A DNA stretch of 43,645 bases. Source: an uncultured Bacteroidales bacterium. GTDB lineage: Bacteria > Bacteroidota > Bacteroidia > Bacteroidales > Bacteroidaceae. Shown in pieces: positions 33,052-40,947 of this stretch (position 1 is its first letter; each line of letters opens with the position of its first letter). The notes below the pieces were generated by a model. The model did no database searches, was not told where the DNA came from, and saw only the letters and a list, made by a program, of their open reading frames with translations. The stretch is from the NCBI GenBank assembly GCA_902801425.1, contig CADCIQ010000009.1, positions 1-43,645 on the forward strand. Direction: 5' to 3'. A program made the position numbers and the translations under genes.

Positions 33052-33081
33052 TTGAAATATGCCGGAAAAACTCTACCTTTG
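33052..33081 (+). promoter_or_regulatory. promoter of the efflux operon
   Basis: TTG at 33052-33054, a 19-base spacer, and TACCTTTG at 33074-33081, about 43 bases before the tolC start. Confidence 0.75.
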
Positions 33082-33124
33082 CACAAAGTTTTTTTACAGT
33101 TAAACCAAGTTATAAATAGACACA

Positions 33125-34465
33125 ATGAACAAAAAGTGCATGACACTTATTGTCTCTGCCCTCGTTACCCTTATGGTGCCAGGCATCTCACGCGCACAAG
33201 GGAACGGAGCAGCATCGGTTGGAAACATGAACCTCAACCTCAAGAAGGCTATAGAGATAGCGCTGGCTGAGAACCCAACCATAAGGGTTGCCGATAAGGA
33301 CATTCAACTAAAAGAGATTGCTGATAAGGAAGCATGGCAGGCACTTCTGCCCTCTGTAAGCGCAAGCATTTCCCTCTCGCACAGTATTCAGGTGGCTGCA
33401 ATCAAGACAGCTATGGGCGAATTCAAGATGGGTGCTGATGGTACAACTACCGCTACTGGTGGTTTGACCATGACTTTGCCTATCTATGCACCTGCTGTTT
33501 ACCAGAACATGAAAATGACCAAGGAGGACATTCTTCTTGCTCAGGAAAAAGCACGTTCTTCACGCCTCGACCTCATCAATCAGGTTACAAAGGCATACTA
33601 TGCAGCTTTACTGTCAAAGGATAGCCGTGATGTTATACAGCGCAGCTATAACGTAGCAAAGCAGAACTACGAGGTTGTTGACAAAAAGTTCCAGGTTGGC
33701 AAGGTGAGCGAATACGATAAGATAACCGCAGAGGTTCAGATGCGCTCTATGGGTTCAAGCGTTACAAGCGCAGAAACAGGTCTTACACTCGCACTCCTCC
33801 GTCTGAAGGTGCTCATGGGCATTAAGACCGACATTGACATTAACATCACCGATTCTCTGAAGGCATACGAGAAGGATCTTACACTTGCCAAGGCTGAGGT
33901 GAACGAGAGTGAGCTTTCAAACAACACATCTGTCCGCCAGCTTGACATGAGCCAGAATATGCTTGAGCGCTCAACAAAGCTTCTGCGTACCAACTTCCTT
34001 CCAACAGTTGCTATGCAGCTTCAGGGCTCATACACCTCATATTCTAACGACAACTGGAATGTGTTCAAATACAAATATTCTCCAGCCTCTTCACTTGCCC
34101 TCTCGGTAACAATACCTATCTTCCAGGCAAGCAACTGGACAAAGCTGAAGAGCAACAAGATCCAGATAGATCAGTTGGCAGATACCCGCACGAACACTAT
34201 GCGTCAGCTTTCTATGGCAGCCCAGAGCTACCGCAAGAACATGCTCACCACAATCACTAAGCTTGAGTCAGATCGCGAGGCTGTTCGTCAGGCAGACAAG
34301 GCTGTTACAATCTCTGCAAAGAGATACGATGTAGGTCGTGGCACTATCCTTGAGCTTAACCAGAGCGAGACGGCTCTCACACAGGCAGAGCTGACCTATC
34401 ACCAGAGCATATATGACTATCTCACGAACAAGGCAGACCTTGACTACACATTAGGACGTGAGTAG
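33125..34465 (+). CDS. tolC: TolC-family outer-membrane efflux protein
   Basis: This 446-residue protein has a signal peptide ending near SRAQG. Two outer-membrane efflux (OEP) repeats of long helices are visible: MNLNLKKAIEIALAENPTIRVADKDIQLKE with QLLPSVSASISLSHS, and NTSVRQLDMSQNMLERSTKLLRTNFLPTVAMQLQGSY with RYDVGRGTILELNQSETALTQAELTYHQSIYDYLTNKADLDYTLG. It forms the trimeric outer-membrane duct for the RND pump encoded downstream. It is the first gene of the operon. The symbol is used for the family, not for a specific orthologue. Confidence 0.92.
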   Translation: MNKKCMTLIVSALVTLMVPGISRAQGNGAASVGNMNLNLKKAIEIALAENPTIRVADKDIQLKEIADKEAWQALLPSVSASISLSHSIQVAAIKTAMGEFKMGADGTTTATGGLTMTLPIYAPAVYQNMKMTKEDILLAQEKARSSRLDLINQVTKAYYAALLSKDSRDVIQRSYNVAKQNYEVVDKKFQVGKVSEYDKITAEVQMRSMGSSVTSAETGLTLALLRLKVLMGIKTDIDINITDSLKAYEKDLTLAKAEVNESELSNNTSVRQLDMSQNMLERSTKLLRTNFLPTVAMQLQGSYTSYSNDNWNVFKYKYSPASSLALSVTIPIFQASNWTKLKSNKIQIDQLADTRTNTMRQLSMAAQSYRKNMLTTITKLESDREAVRQADKAVTISAKRYDVGRGTILELNQSETALTQAELTYHQSIYDYLTNKADLDYTLGRE

Positions 34466-34514
34466 GCTTATTGAAAAATGAAAATTGACAATTGAGAATT
34501 GAAAATTACATCTT

Positions 34515-35525
34515 ATGAAATTCAAATATATTTTACCAATTTTTGCAGCAGCATTTGTCTGCTCATGTGGCGACAAGAAAGATGCCTCAAAGGCAATCGA
34601 CCCGGTTGTTGAGGTAAAGCTCGCAACAGTTTCAAGTGAGAGTGTACCTCAGACAGCCACCTATACCGCAACAGTAGAGAGTGACCTGAAGAATAACATC
34701 TCTCCAAATATGTCTTACCGCATCGAGCGAATCCTCGTTGATGTGGGCGATCAGGTTAGCAAGGGTCAGTTGCTCGTTCAGCTTGACGCTTCAAGCCTCA
34801 ACCAGTTGAAGCTCCAGATTGACAACCAGAAGGTGGAGTTCAACCGCATCAGCGAGCTCTATAAGGTTGGTGGAGCTTCAAAGGCAGAATTTGACAATGC
34901 CAAGATGCAGATCGAGGTTATGGAATCACAGTATCGTCAGATGTCACAGAACACCCAGTTGTTTGCTCCTATGAGCGGTGTGGTAACAGCCCGCAACTAT
35001 GACAACGGCGACATGTATGCCGGTACTCCTATCCTCACAATCGAGAAGACAAACCCTGTAAAGGTTATCATGAACGTGTCTGAGGTTCACTACAAGAGCA
35101 TCAAGAAGGGACAGAGCGTTGACATCACTCTCGACTCATACGAGGGCGAGAATTTCACAGGTAAGATAACAACCGTATCCCCTTCTATTGACATCGCTAC
35201 CCACACCTTCCCTGTTGAGGTGACAATCAACAACCCTCAGCAGAAGGTTCGTCCGGGTATGTTCGCTCGCGTTACCGTTAACTACGGCAACAAGAATCAC
35301 GTTCTCGTTCCTGACGAGTCACTCGTAAAGCAGATTGGTGCCGGCGACCGTTACGTTTATGTCTATAACCCAAAGACAAGCACCGTATCTTACAATAAGG
35401 TTCAGCTTGGTCAGCACATCGGCACAAAGTATGAGATTCTCTCAGGTGTAGAGGACGGTCAACAGGTAGTAATAGCAGGTCAGGCTCGTCTTGCAGAAGG
35501 CAAGAAGGTTAAGGTTGTAAAATAA
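34515..35525 (+). CDS. RND efflux periplasmic adaptor (membrane fusion protein)
   Basis: This 336-residue lipoprotein has the lipid-accepting Cys at 16 or 18 in FVCSC. The order is typical: barrel-sandwich start TYTATVESDLKNNISPNMSYRIERILVDVGDQVSKGQLLVQLD, a short helical hairpin about 90-135, the second lipoyl half LFAPMSGVVTARNYDNGDMYAGTPILTIE, a beta barrel, and a membrane-proximal part with PGMFARVTVNYG and ILSGVEDGQQVVIAGQARLAEGKKVKVV. It links the RND pump to TolC. Fifty bases separate it from tolC, and 145 bases with a strong palindrome separate it from the pump gene. Confidence 0.94.
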   Translation: MKFKYILPIFAAAFVCSCGDKKDASKAIDPVVEVKLATVSSESVPQTATYTATVESDLKNNISPNMSYRIERILVDVGDQVSKGQLLVQLDASSLNQLKLQIDNQKVEFNRISELYKVGGASKAEFDNAKMQIEVMESQYRQMSQNTQLFAPMSGVVTARNYDNGDMYAGTPILTIEKTNPVKVIMNVSEVHYKSIKKGQSVDITLDSYEGENFTGKITTVSPSIDIATHTFPVEVTINNPQQKVRPGMFARVTVNYGNKNHVLVPDESLVKQIGAGDRYVYVYNPKTSTVSYNKVQLGQHIGTKYEILSGVEDGQQVVIAGQARLAEGKKVKVVK

Positions 35526-35531
35526 AAAAGA

Positions 35532-35655
35532 GGCCTCTCCCCCCGCCCTCCCCCGTAGGGAGGAAGCCGGAGTAATCAAAAGCAAATCGTAAAAAAATCA
35601 GAAAGCCTTTCACCTTTCGGTTCCCTCCCTACGGGGGAGGGCAGAGGGAGAGGCC
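35532..35655. repeat. GC-rich palindrome between adaptor and pump genes
   Basis: Arms of 32 bases (35532-35563 and 35624-35655) are complementary with about three mismatches. The loop is about 60 bases. It is the most complete copy of the family also seen at 11345, 25612 and, in reduced form, 12872. It may modulate expression of the pump relative to the adaptor. Confidence 0.85.
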
Positions 35656-35670
35656 GTAATTAAAATTTAT

Positions 35671-38600
35671 ATGACATTATACGAAGGCGCGGTCAAACGA
35701 CCGATTATGACAAGCCTCTGCTTTGCGGCAGTCATCATTTTCGGTATCTTCTCCCTGATAAAGCTCCCTATCGACCTTTATCCGGATATTGATACCAACA
35801 CAATCATGGTCATGACGTACTATAACGGTGCGTCGGCTAATGATATTGAGAATAACGTAACACGTCCACTTGAGAACACCCTGAACTCTGTGGAGCACTT
35901 GAAGCATATCACAAGTAACTCTCGTGAGAACGTATCCGTCATCACCCTCCAGTTTGAGTTCGGTTATGATATTGATGCGCTTACCAACAACGTGCGAGAC
36001 AAGCTTGACATGGTGTCGAACTCGCTTCCTGACGAAGCACAGACACCTATCTTGTTCAAGTTCTCTACCGATATGATTCCTATCATCATGCTCTCCGTTG
36101 AGGCAAAGGAATCTCAGCAGGCTCTCTACAAGATTCTTGACGATGGTGTGGCAAACCCATTGGCACGTATCGACGGTGTGGGTTCGGTAAGTATCTCTGG
36201 TGCTCCAGAGCGTGAGATCAACATCTACCTCGACCCTCGCAAGATGGAGGCTTATGGTCTCTCTCCTTTGCAGGTCAGCTCTGCCATCAGCGCAGAGAAC
36301 CATAACATCACCAATGGTACGGTGGACGTTGGTACACAGACATTCACCGTGCGTGTTGAGGGTGAGTTCAGCGATCCAAGCGAGATGAACAACGTAATCG
36401 TGGGTTCTCACAATGGCGTAAATGTATATCTGAGGGATGTAGCACGTATCGTGGATAACCTTCAGGAGCGTTCACAAAAAACATTTACCAACGGCACCCA
36501 GGGTGCTATGATTATCGTTCAGAAGCAGTCAGGTGCCAACTCCGTAGCTATCTCTGATGCCGTATTGGAGAAACTTCCTGAACTGCAGAAGAACCTTCCA
36601 CCAGATGTCAAGCTGGGTATCATCGTAAATACCTCAGAAAACATTCTGAATACTATCGGATCACTTGAGGAAACCATTGCCTACGCTATGCTCTTCGTGG
36701 CTCTCGTGGTATTCATATTCCTCGGCAGATGGCGTGCTACGATGATTATCGTGATCACCATCCCAATGTCTTTGATAGCATCATTCATCTATCTGTATGC
36801 AACGGGAGGTTCGCTCAACATGATTTCCCTGTCATGTCTCTCTATCGCTATCGGTAACGTGGTGGACGATGCCATCGTGGTGCTTGAGAACGTAACGACG
36901 CACATCGAGCGAGGCTCTTCTCCAAAACAGGCTGCCGTTCATGCTACACAGGAGGTGGCTATCTCCGTTGTTGCTTCTACCTTGACCATGATTGCCGTAT
37001 TCTTCCCATTGACTATGGTAACGGGTATGGCAGGTGTACTCTTCAAGCAGTTGGGCTGGATGATGTGTATCATCATGACAATCTCTACAATCTCAGCCCT
37101 CACCTTCACACCAATGCTCTGTTCATTGATGCTGAGATTGAAGAAGCGCCAGAGCGGTCTGTTCAAGAAGATTTACTCACCTATCAGCAATGGTCTTGAT
37201 AATCTCGATGACTGGTATGAGAGACGAATCAACTGGGCTGTACGCCATCGTGCCACCGTTGTTATAGGCTGTATCTGCCTCTTCGTCACTTCTATCGTTC
37301 TTGCAAATATATTTGGCATCAAGTCTGAGTTCTTCCCAGCCAACGACTCTGGTCGTATCGGTGTATCTGTACAGTTGCCTATCGGTACTCGAGTAGAGAT
37401 TTCCGAGGATCTTGCCAAGAGCCTCGTGAAGAAATGGCAGGACAGATACGGCAAGGACATACAGTCATGTAACTTCACCGTAGGTCAGGCAGGCGACAAC
37501 AACACCTTCGCTTCACTTTCCGATAACGGTTCACACATCATCTCATTCAACATCATGATGGTGCCATCCGACAAGCGTGACAAGGGTCTGGCAACTATCT
37601 GTGACGAGATGCGTGCCGATTTGAAAGCCATCCCAGAACTGGCTAAATACCGTGTAATGCTCGGTGGTCAGCAGGCAGCATCAATGGGCGGTCAGTCAAC
37701 TGCCACATTCGAGATCTACGGCTATGACCTCGATGCTACACGCAAGATTGCCGATGAATTATCTATGAAGCTGAGCGAGAACGAGATGGTTGCCCAAACC
37801 GTAATCTCACGTTCAGACTATCAGCCGGAAATCGTTGTTGAGTTCGACCGCGAGAAACTTGCCCAGCAGGGTCTCGGTTTGTCAACAGCAGCAGGATATG
37901 TTCGTAACATCATCACAGGTTCTCAGCTCTCTTACTTCCGTGAGGACGGTCAGGAGTACGATATCAAGGTTCGCTATGAGCCAAGTGCACGTATCTCTAT
38001 GGAGGACATCGAGAACATGGTAATCCCTAACGGTCGTGGGCAGAACATCCGCATCTGCGACATCGGTACAGTTAAGGAGAGCGCAATCCCTCCAACAATC
38101 GAGCGTAAGGACCGTGAGCGTTACGTTACGGTAAGTGCCGTTCTCAAGGACGGATATGCACTTTCTGACGGTGTTGAGCTTGGTCAGTCAATCTATGAGA
38201 ACATGGAGATTCCAGCAGGTGTCACCGTTCAGGTAGCCGGTTCTTATGAGGATCAGCAGGATTCTAACCGTGACCTCGGAACACTCGGTATCCTTATCAT
38301 CATCCTTGTGTTCATCGTAATGGCTGCTCAGTTCGAGTCACTCACATACCCATTCATCATCATGCTCTCTGTGCCATTCGCATTCTCAGGTATCATCCTC
38401 GCATTGCTCATCACAGGCACCAACCTCAACATCATGTCAATGCTCGGTGGTATCATGCTGATTGGTATCGTAGTAAAGAATGGTATCGTGCTTATCGACT
38501 ACACCAACCTGATGCGTGAGCGTGGAAATTCATTGATACGCTCAGCAACGATAGCAGCACGTTCCCGTCTGCGTCCTATCCTTATGACCACGATGACCAC

Positions 38601-38889
38601 CATCCTCGGTATGTTCCCTATGGCTATCAGCCAGGGTGTAGGTGCTGAGATGTGGCGTCCTCTGGGTATCAGTATCATCGGTGGTCTGTTGGTTAGTACA
38701 ATCCTCACCCTTATCTACGTTCCTTCCATGTTCTGTATATTCGGAGGCATCGGCATCAAGCGTCAGCGTAAGGCTCTGAAGGAACAGCGCGAACTGGATA
38801 AGTATTGGGAAGAGACAAAGACAGAGCGTCTGGCTACCCAGCGCTTGCACTCTGTAGGTCACGATATTGAAAAACGAAATAAGCATTAA
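35671..38889 (+). CDS. RND-family efflux pump, inner-membrane permease
   Basis: This 1072-residue protein is of full AcrB-type length. TM1 lies near 12-30. Family marks include LPIDLYPDIDTNTIMVMTYYNGASANDIENNVTRPLENTL, VDGVGSVSISGAPEREINIYLDP, and the TM4 proton-relay aspartates in GNVVDDAIVVLENVTTHIERG. The second half repeats the pattern with GIVVKNGIVLIDYTNLMRERG and SRLRPILMTTMTTILGMFPMA. It expels drugs, bile-like compounds or other hydrophobic molecules using the proton gradient. The charge pattern is of HAE1 type rather than the metal type. A small PII-like gene follows three bases after the stop. Confidence 0.96.
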   Translation: MTLYEGAVKRPIMTSLCFAAVIIFGIFSLIKLPIDLYPDIDTNTIMVMTYYNGASANDIENNVTRPLENTLNSVEHLKHITSNSRENVSVITLQFEFGYDIDALTNNVRDKLDMVSNSLPDEAQTPILFKFSTDMIPIIMLSVEAKESQQALYKILDDGVANPLARIDGVGSVSISGAPEREINIYLDPRKMEAYGLSPLQVSSAISAENHNITNGTVDVGTQTFTVRVEGEFSDPSEMNNVIVGSHNGVNVYLRDVARIVDNLQERSQKTFTNGTQGAMIIVQKQSGANSVAISDAVLEKLPELQKNLPPDVKLGIIVNTSENILNTIGSLEETIAYAMLFVALVVFIFLGRWRATMIIVITIPMSLIASFIYLYATGGSLNMISLSCLSIAIGNVVDDAIVVLENVTTHIERGSSPKQAAVHATQEVAISVVASTLTMIAVFFPLTMVTGMAGVLFKQLGWMMCIIMTISTISALTFTPMLCSLMLRLKKRQSGLFKKIYSPISNGLDNLDDWYERRINWAVRHRATVVIGCICLFVTSIVLANIFGIKSEFFPANDSGRIGVSVQLPIGTRVEISEDLAKSLVKKWQDRYGKDIQSCNFTVGQAGDNNTFASLSDNGSHIISFNIMMVPSDKRDKGLATICDEMRADLKAIPELAKYRVMLGGQQAASMGGQSTATFEIYGYDLDATRKIADELSMKLSENEMVAQTVISRSDYQPEIVVEFDREKLAQQGLGLSTAAGYVRNIITGSQLSYFREDGQEYDIKVRYEPSARISMEDIENMVIPNGRGQNIRICDIGTVKESAIPPTIERKDRERYVTVSAVLKDGYALSDGVELGQSIYENMEIPAGVTVQVAGSYEDQQDSNRDLGTLGILIIILVFIVMAAQFESLTYPFIIMLSVPFAFSGIILALLITGTNLNIMSMLGGIMLIGIVVKNGIVLIDYTNLMRERGNSLIRSATIAARSRLRPILMTTMTTILGMFPMAISQGVGAEMWRPLGISIIGGLLVSTILTLIYVPSMFCIFGGIGIKRQRKALKEQRELDKYWEETKTERLATQRLHSVGHDIEKRNKH

Positions 38890-38892
38890 ACA

Positions 38893-39186
38893 ATGAAAAC
38901 AGTATTCATAACATACGATCAGGCACATCACGACGGAGTGGTAGAGGCATTGTCCTCTTCCCTCTGTCGAGGATATACCCTTCTTCCTGAGGTTGCAGGT
39001 AAGGGAAGTCTGTCAGGCGACCCTCACCTCGGCACACACGCATGGCCTGCTTTGAACGAGGCTGTGCTCACGATATGCGACGACAACAAGGTTGAGCCTC
39101 TTCTGACACGACTTAAGAAACTTGACGCTGACAACCCTATGCTCGGACTTAGGGCATTCGTCTGGAATGTGGAGCAGTCAATCTAA
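38893..39186 (+). CDS. small PII/CutA-like ferredoxin-fold protein linked to RND pump
   Basis: This 97-residue protein has no signal peptide. The arrangement beta-alpha-beta-beta-alpha-beta can be read: MKTVFITYDQAHHDGVVEAL, GYTLLPEVAGKGSLSGDPHLGTHAWPALNEAVLTICDDNKVEPLLTRLKKLD and LGLRAFVWNVEQSI. PII-like small proteins are found next to RND pump genes in Bacteroidota and proteobacteria, and the three-base gap ties it to this pump. The GxGxxxGDPHLGTHAWP loop has the look of a regulatory T-loop region. The ligand and role are unknown; it may sense a pump substrate or energy state and touch the pump from the cytosol. Confidence 0.7.
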   Translation: MKTVFITYDQAHHDGVVEALSSSLCRGYTLLPEVAGKGSLSGDPHLGTHAWPALNEAVLTICDDNKVEPLLTRLKKLDADNPMLGLRAFVWNVEQSI

Positions 39187-39407
39187 AGCCTAACCAAGCC
39201 TTCCCAAACGGGTAGTCCGATGTTGATAACATCGGAGTATGTGGCTTGATGTTAGATAGTATTTTCAACGCAAAGACGCAAAGACACAAAGGTTATAAAA
39301 ACTTAGCGTCTTTGCGTTTAATAATTTAAAACAACAATAACCAAGCCTTCTCTTTAGCGAAAGAATGTATAAAACATCCTTCCCTTTGGGAAGGCTTGGT
39401 TAGGCTT
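39187..39407. repeat. nested palindromic element before GH28 gene
   Basis: A 22-bp perfect inverted repeat forms the ends (39187-39208 and 39386-39407). Inside are the palindrome at about 39214-39243 (shared with nspC) and a third inverted repeat, AACGCAAAGACGC near 39267-39280 against GCGTCTTTGCGTT near 39306-39318. No gene is present. Confidence 0.85.
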
Positions 39408-39414
39408 CTTATCT

Positions 39415-40788
39415 ATGAAAAAATCTACTCTCCTAACCACATTCATCCTTTTATTATTATCCCTCTCATCAGCCGCAGCAAAAAAACAGAAGCCACAAGC
39501 CGATTTATGGCCTGACGGTACTCTGATTGATGCGTGGTTCAAGGACACCACGCGCATAGTTATCTCAAAATTGGGAAAACAATATGTCCTTACCGACTAT
39601 CGCATCTTTGCCGACGGACGCATACACACCTCCGAGATCCAGGCGCTCATCGACAAGGCTGCAAAAGAAGGTGGCGGCGTGATAGTAGTTCCCGAAGGTA
39701 TCTACATGACAGGAGGCTTGCATTTCCGTCAAGGCACCCACCTACACATCCGCAAGGGGGGCGTGCTCCTGGGTTCTGACTTCATAGGCGACTATCCACT
39801 CGGAAAGACACGCATAGAAGGCGAGACCTGCACTTACTTCGGGGCTCTTATCAATGCCGACGGACTTAACGGTTTCACCATCTCAGGCGAAGGCACTATC
39901 GACGGCAACGGACTAAAGTATCATCAGCAGTTCTGGCTCCGTCAAAAATGGAACAAAGCCTGCACTAACAAGGATGAGCAACGCCCACGCCTTGTCTATA
40001 TATCCAACTGCAAGAATGTTCAGATTGAGGGCGTGAACCTCCAGAACTCCGCTTTCTGGACAAACCACGTCTATAATTCCGAGAACGTGAAGTTCCTCGG
40101 ATGCCGCATCTACAGTCTCGGCAAGCCCGATGACACAAAAGGCCCTTCCACGGATGCCATCGACCTTGACGTGGTAAAAAACGTGTTGATAAAGAACTGC
40201 TATATGTCGGTCAACGATGATGCCGTTGCTATAAAAGGCGGAAAAGGTCCTTATGCCGATGCCTTCATGAAAGAATATCCGGGAGTGGAGATTCCATCAG
40301 AAAGCGTAGGAAACGGCGAGAACAGAAATATCATTATCGAGGATTGCGAATATGGCTTCTGCCACGGTTGCCTCACGTTAGGTTCAGAGTCCGTCTTCGA
40401 CCATAACATCATCCTCCGCAGGATAAAGATATCCTCTCAGGCAAACAATCTCTTATGGCTAAAGATGCGCCCTGACACGCCTCAACGCTACGAATACATC
40501 ACCGTTGAAGACATCACTGGTCCTGTAAGGAATTTCCTTCTCATAGCCCCCTGGAAGCAGTTCTACGATCTCAAGGGCAGAAAGGACACTCCCCTCTCCT
40601 ATTCCGACCACATCATTATGCGCAACTGCGATTGCGAATGCATCACTTTCTTCAATGCCCAGAAACAGGACGAAGTCTATCGTCTCAGCAACTTCACCTT
40701 CGAGAACCTGAAGATAAAGGCGCAGAATAAGGAATTCCATCCAGAAATCGTGGATTGCTTCAAGCATAGCAATATCAACGTGGAATAG
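39415..40788 (+). CDS. GH28 polygalacturonase-type glycoside hydrolase
   Basis: This 457-residue protein has a signal peptide ending near SSAAA. Parallel beta-helix character is clear. GH28 active-site landmarks are present in adapted form: STDAID (Asp247, the NTD position), NDDAVAIK (Asp268-Asp269), FCHGCLTLGSES (His317-Gly318) and LLWLKMRPD in place of RIK. The changes at the RIK/NTD positions resemble exo-acting or rhamnogalacturonan-type members rather than classic endo-polygalacturonase. It cuts pectin-derived chains in the periplasm or at the surface. The start lies seven bases after the arm of the 22-bp inverted repeat, and no clear ribosome-binding site is seen. Confidence 0.88.
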   Translation: MKKSTLLTTFILLLLSLSSAAAKKQKPQADLWPDGTLIDAWFKDTTRIVISKLGKQYVLTDYRIFADGRIHTSEIQALIDKAAKEGGGVIVVPEGIYMTGGLHFRQGTHLHIRKGGVLLGSDFIGDYPLGKTRIEGETCTYFGALINADGLNGFTISGEGTIDGNGLKYHQQFWLRQKWNKACTNKDEQRPRLVYISNCKNVQIEGVNLQNSAFWTNHVYNSENVKFLGCRIYSLGKPDDTKGPSTDAIDLDVVKNVLIKNCYMSVNDDAVAIKGGKGPYADAFMKEYPGVEIPSESVGNGENRNIIIEDCEYGFCHGCLTLGSESVFDHNIILRRIKISSQANNLLWLKMRPDTPQRYEYITVEDITGPVRNFLLIAPWKQFYDLKGRKDTPLSYSDHIIMRNCDCECITFFNAQKQDEVYRLSNFTFENLKIKAQNKEFHPEIVDCFKHSNINVE

Positions 40789-40866
40789 CTTTCAAGGCAC
40801 ATAGTCTCGATACACAGAGTTACGACACGCGAAGAAGCCATAGCAGCAAAGACTTATTCAATATAC

Positions 40867-40906
40867 AACCCTCTGGCGAAGCCTTTAACGCTTATGCCAG
40901 AGGGTT
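40867..40906. terminator. hairpin between convergent GH28 and GH67 genes
   Basis: An 11-bp perfect stem (40867-40877 with 40896-40906). T-runs are weak on both strands, so it is a probable bidirectional 3' hairpin rather than a classic terminator. Confidence 0.6.
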
Positions 40907-40947
40907 ACTATTGCAAATAAGCCCTTGGAAATTCTTTCCTGTCAGAA

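Noticed and set aside
35677-36411. Long open frame on the minus strand (244 codons) inside the RND pump gene.
   Set aside because: It is a shadow of a highly conserved gene; its translation is rich in Arg, His, Val and Cys and shows no domain.
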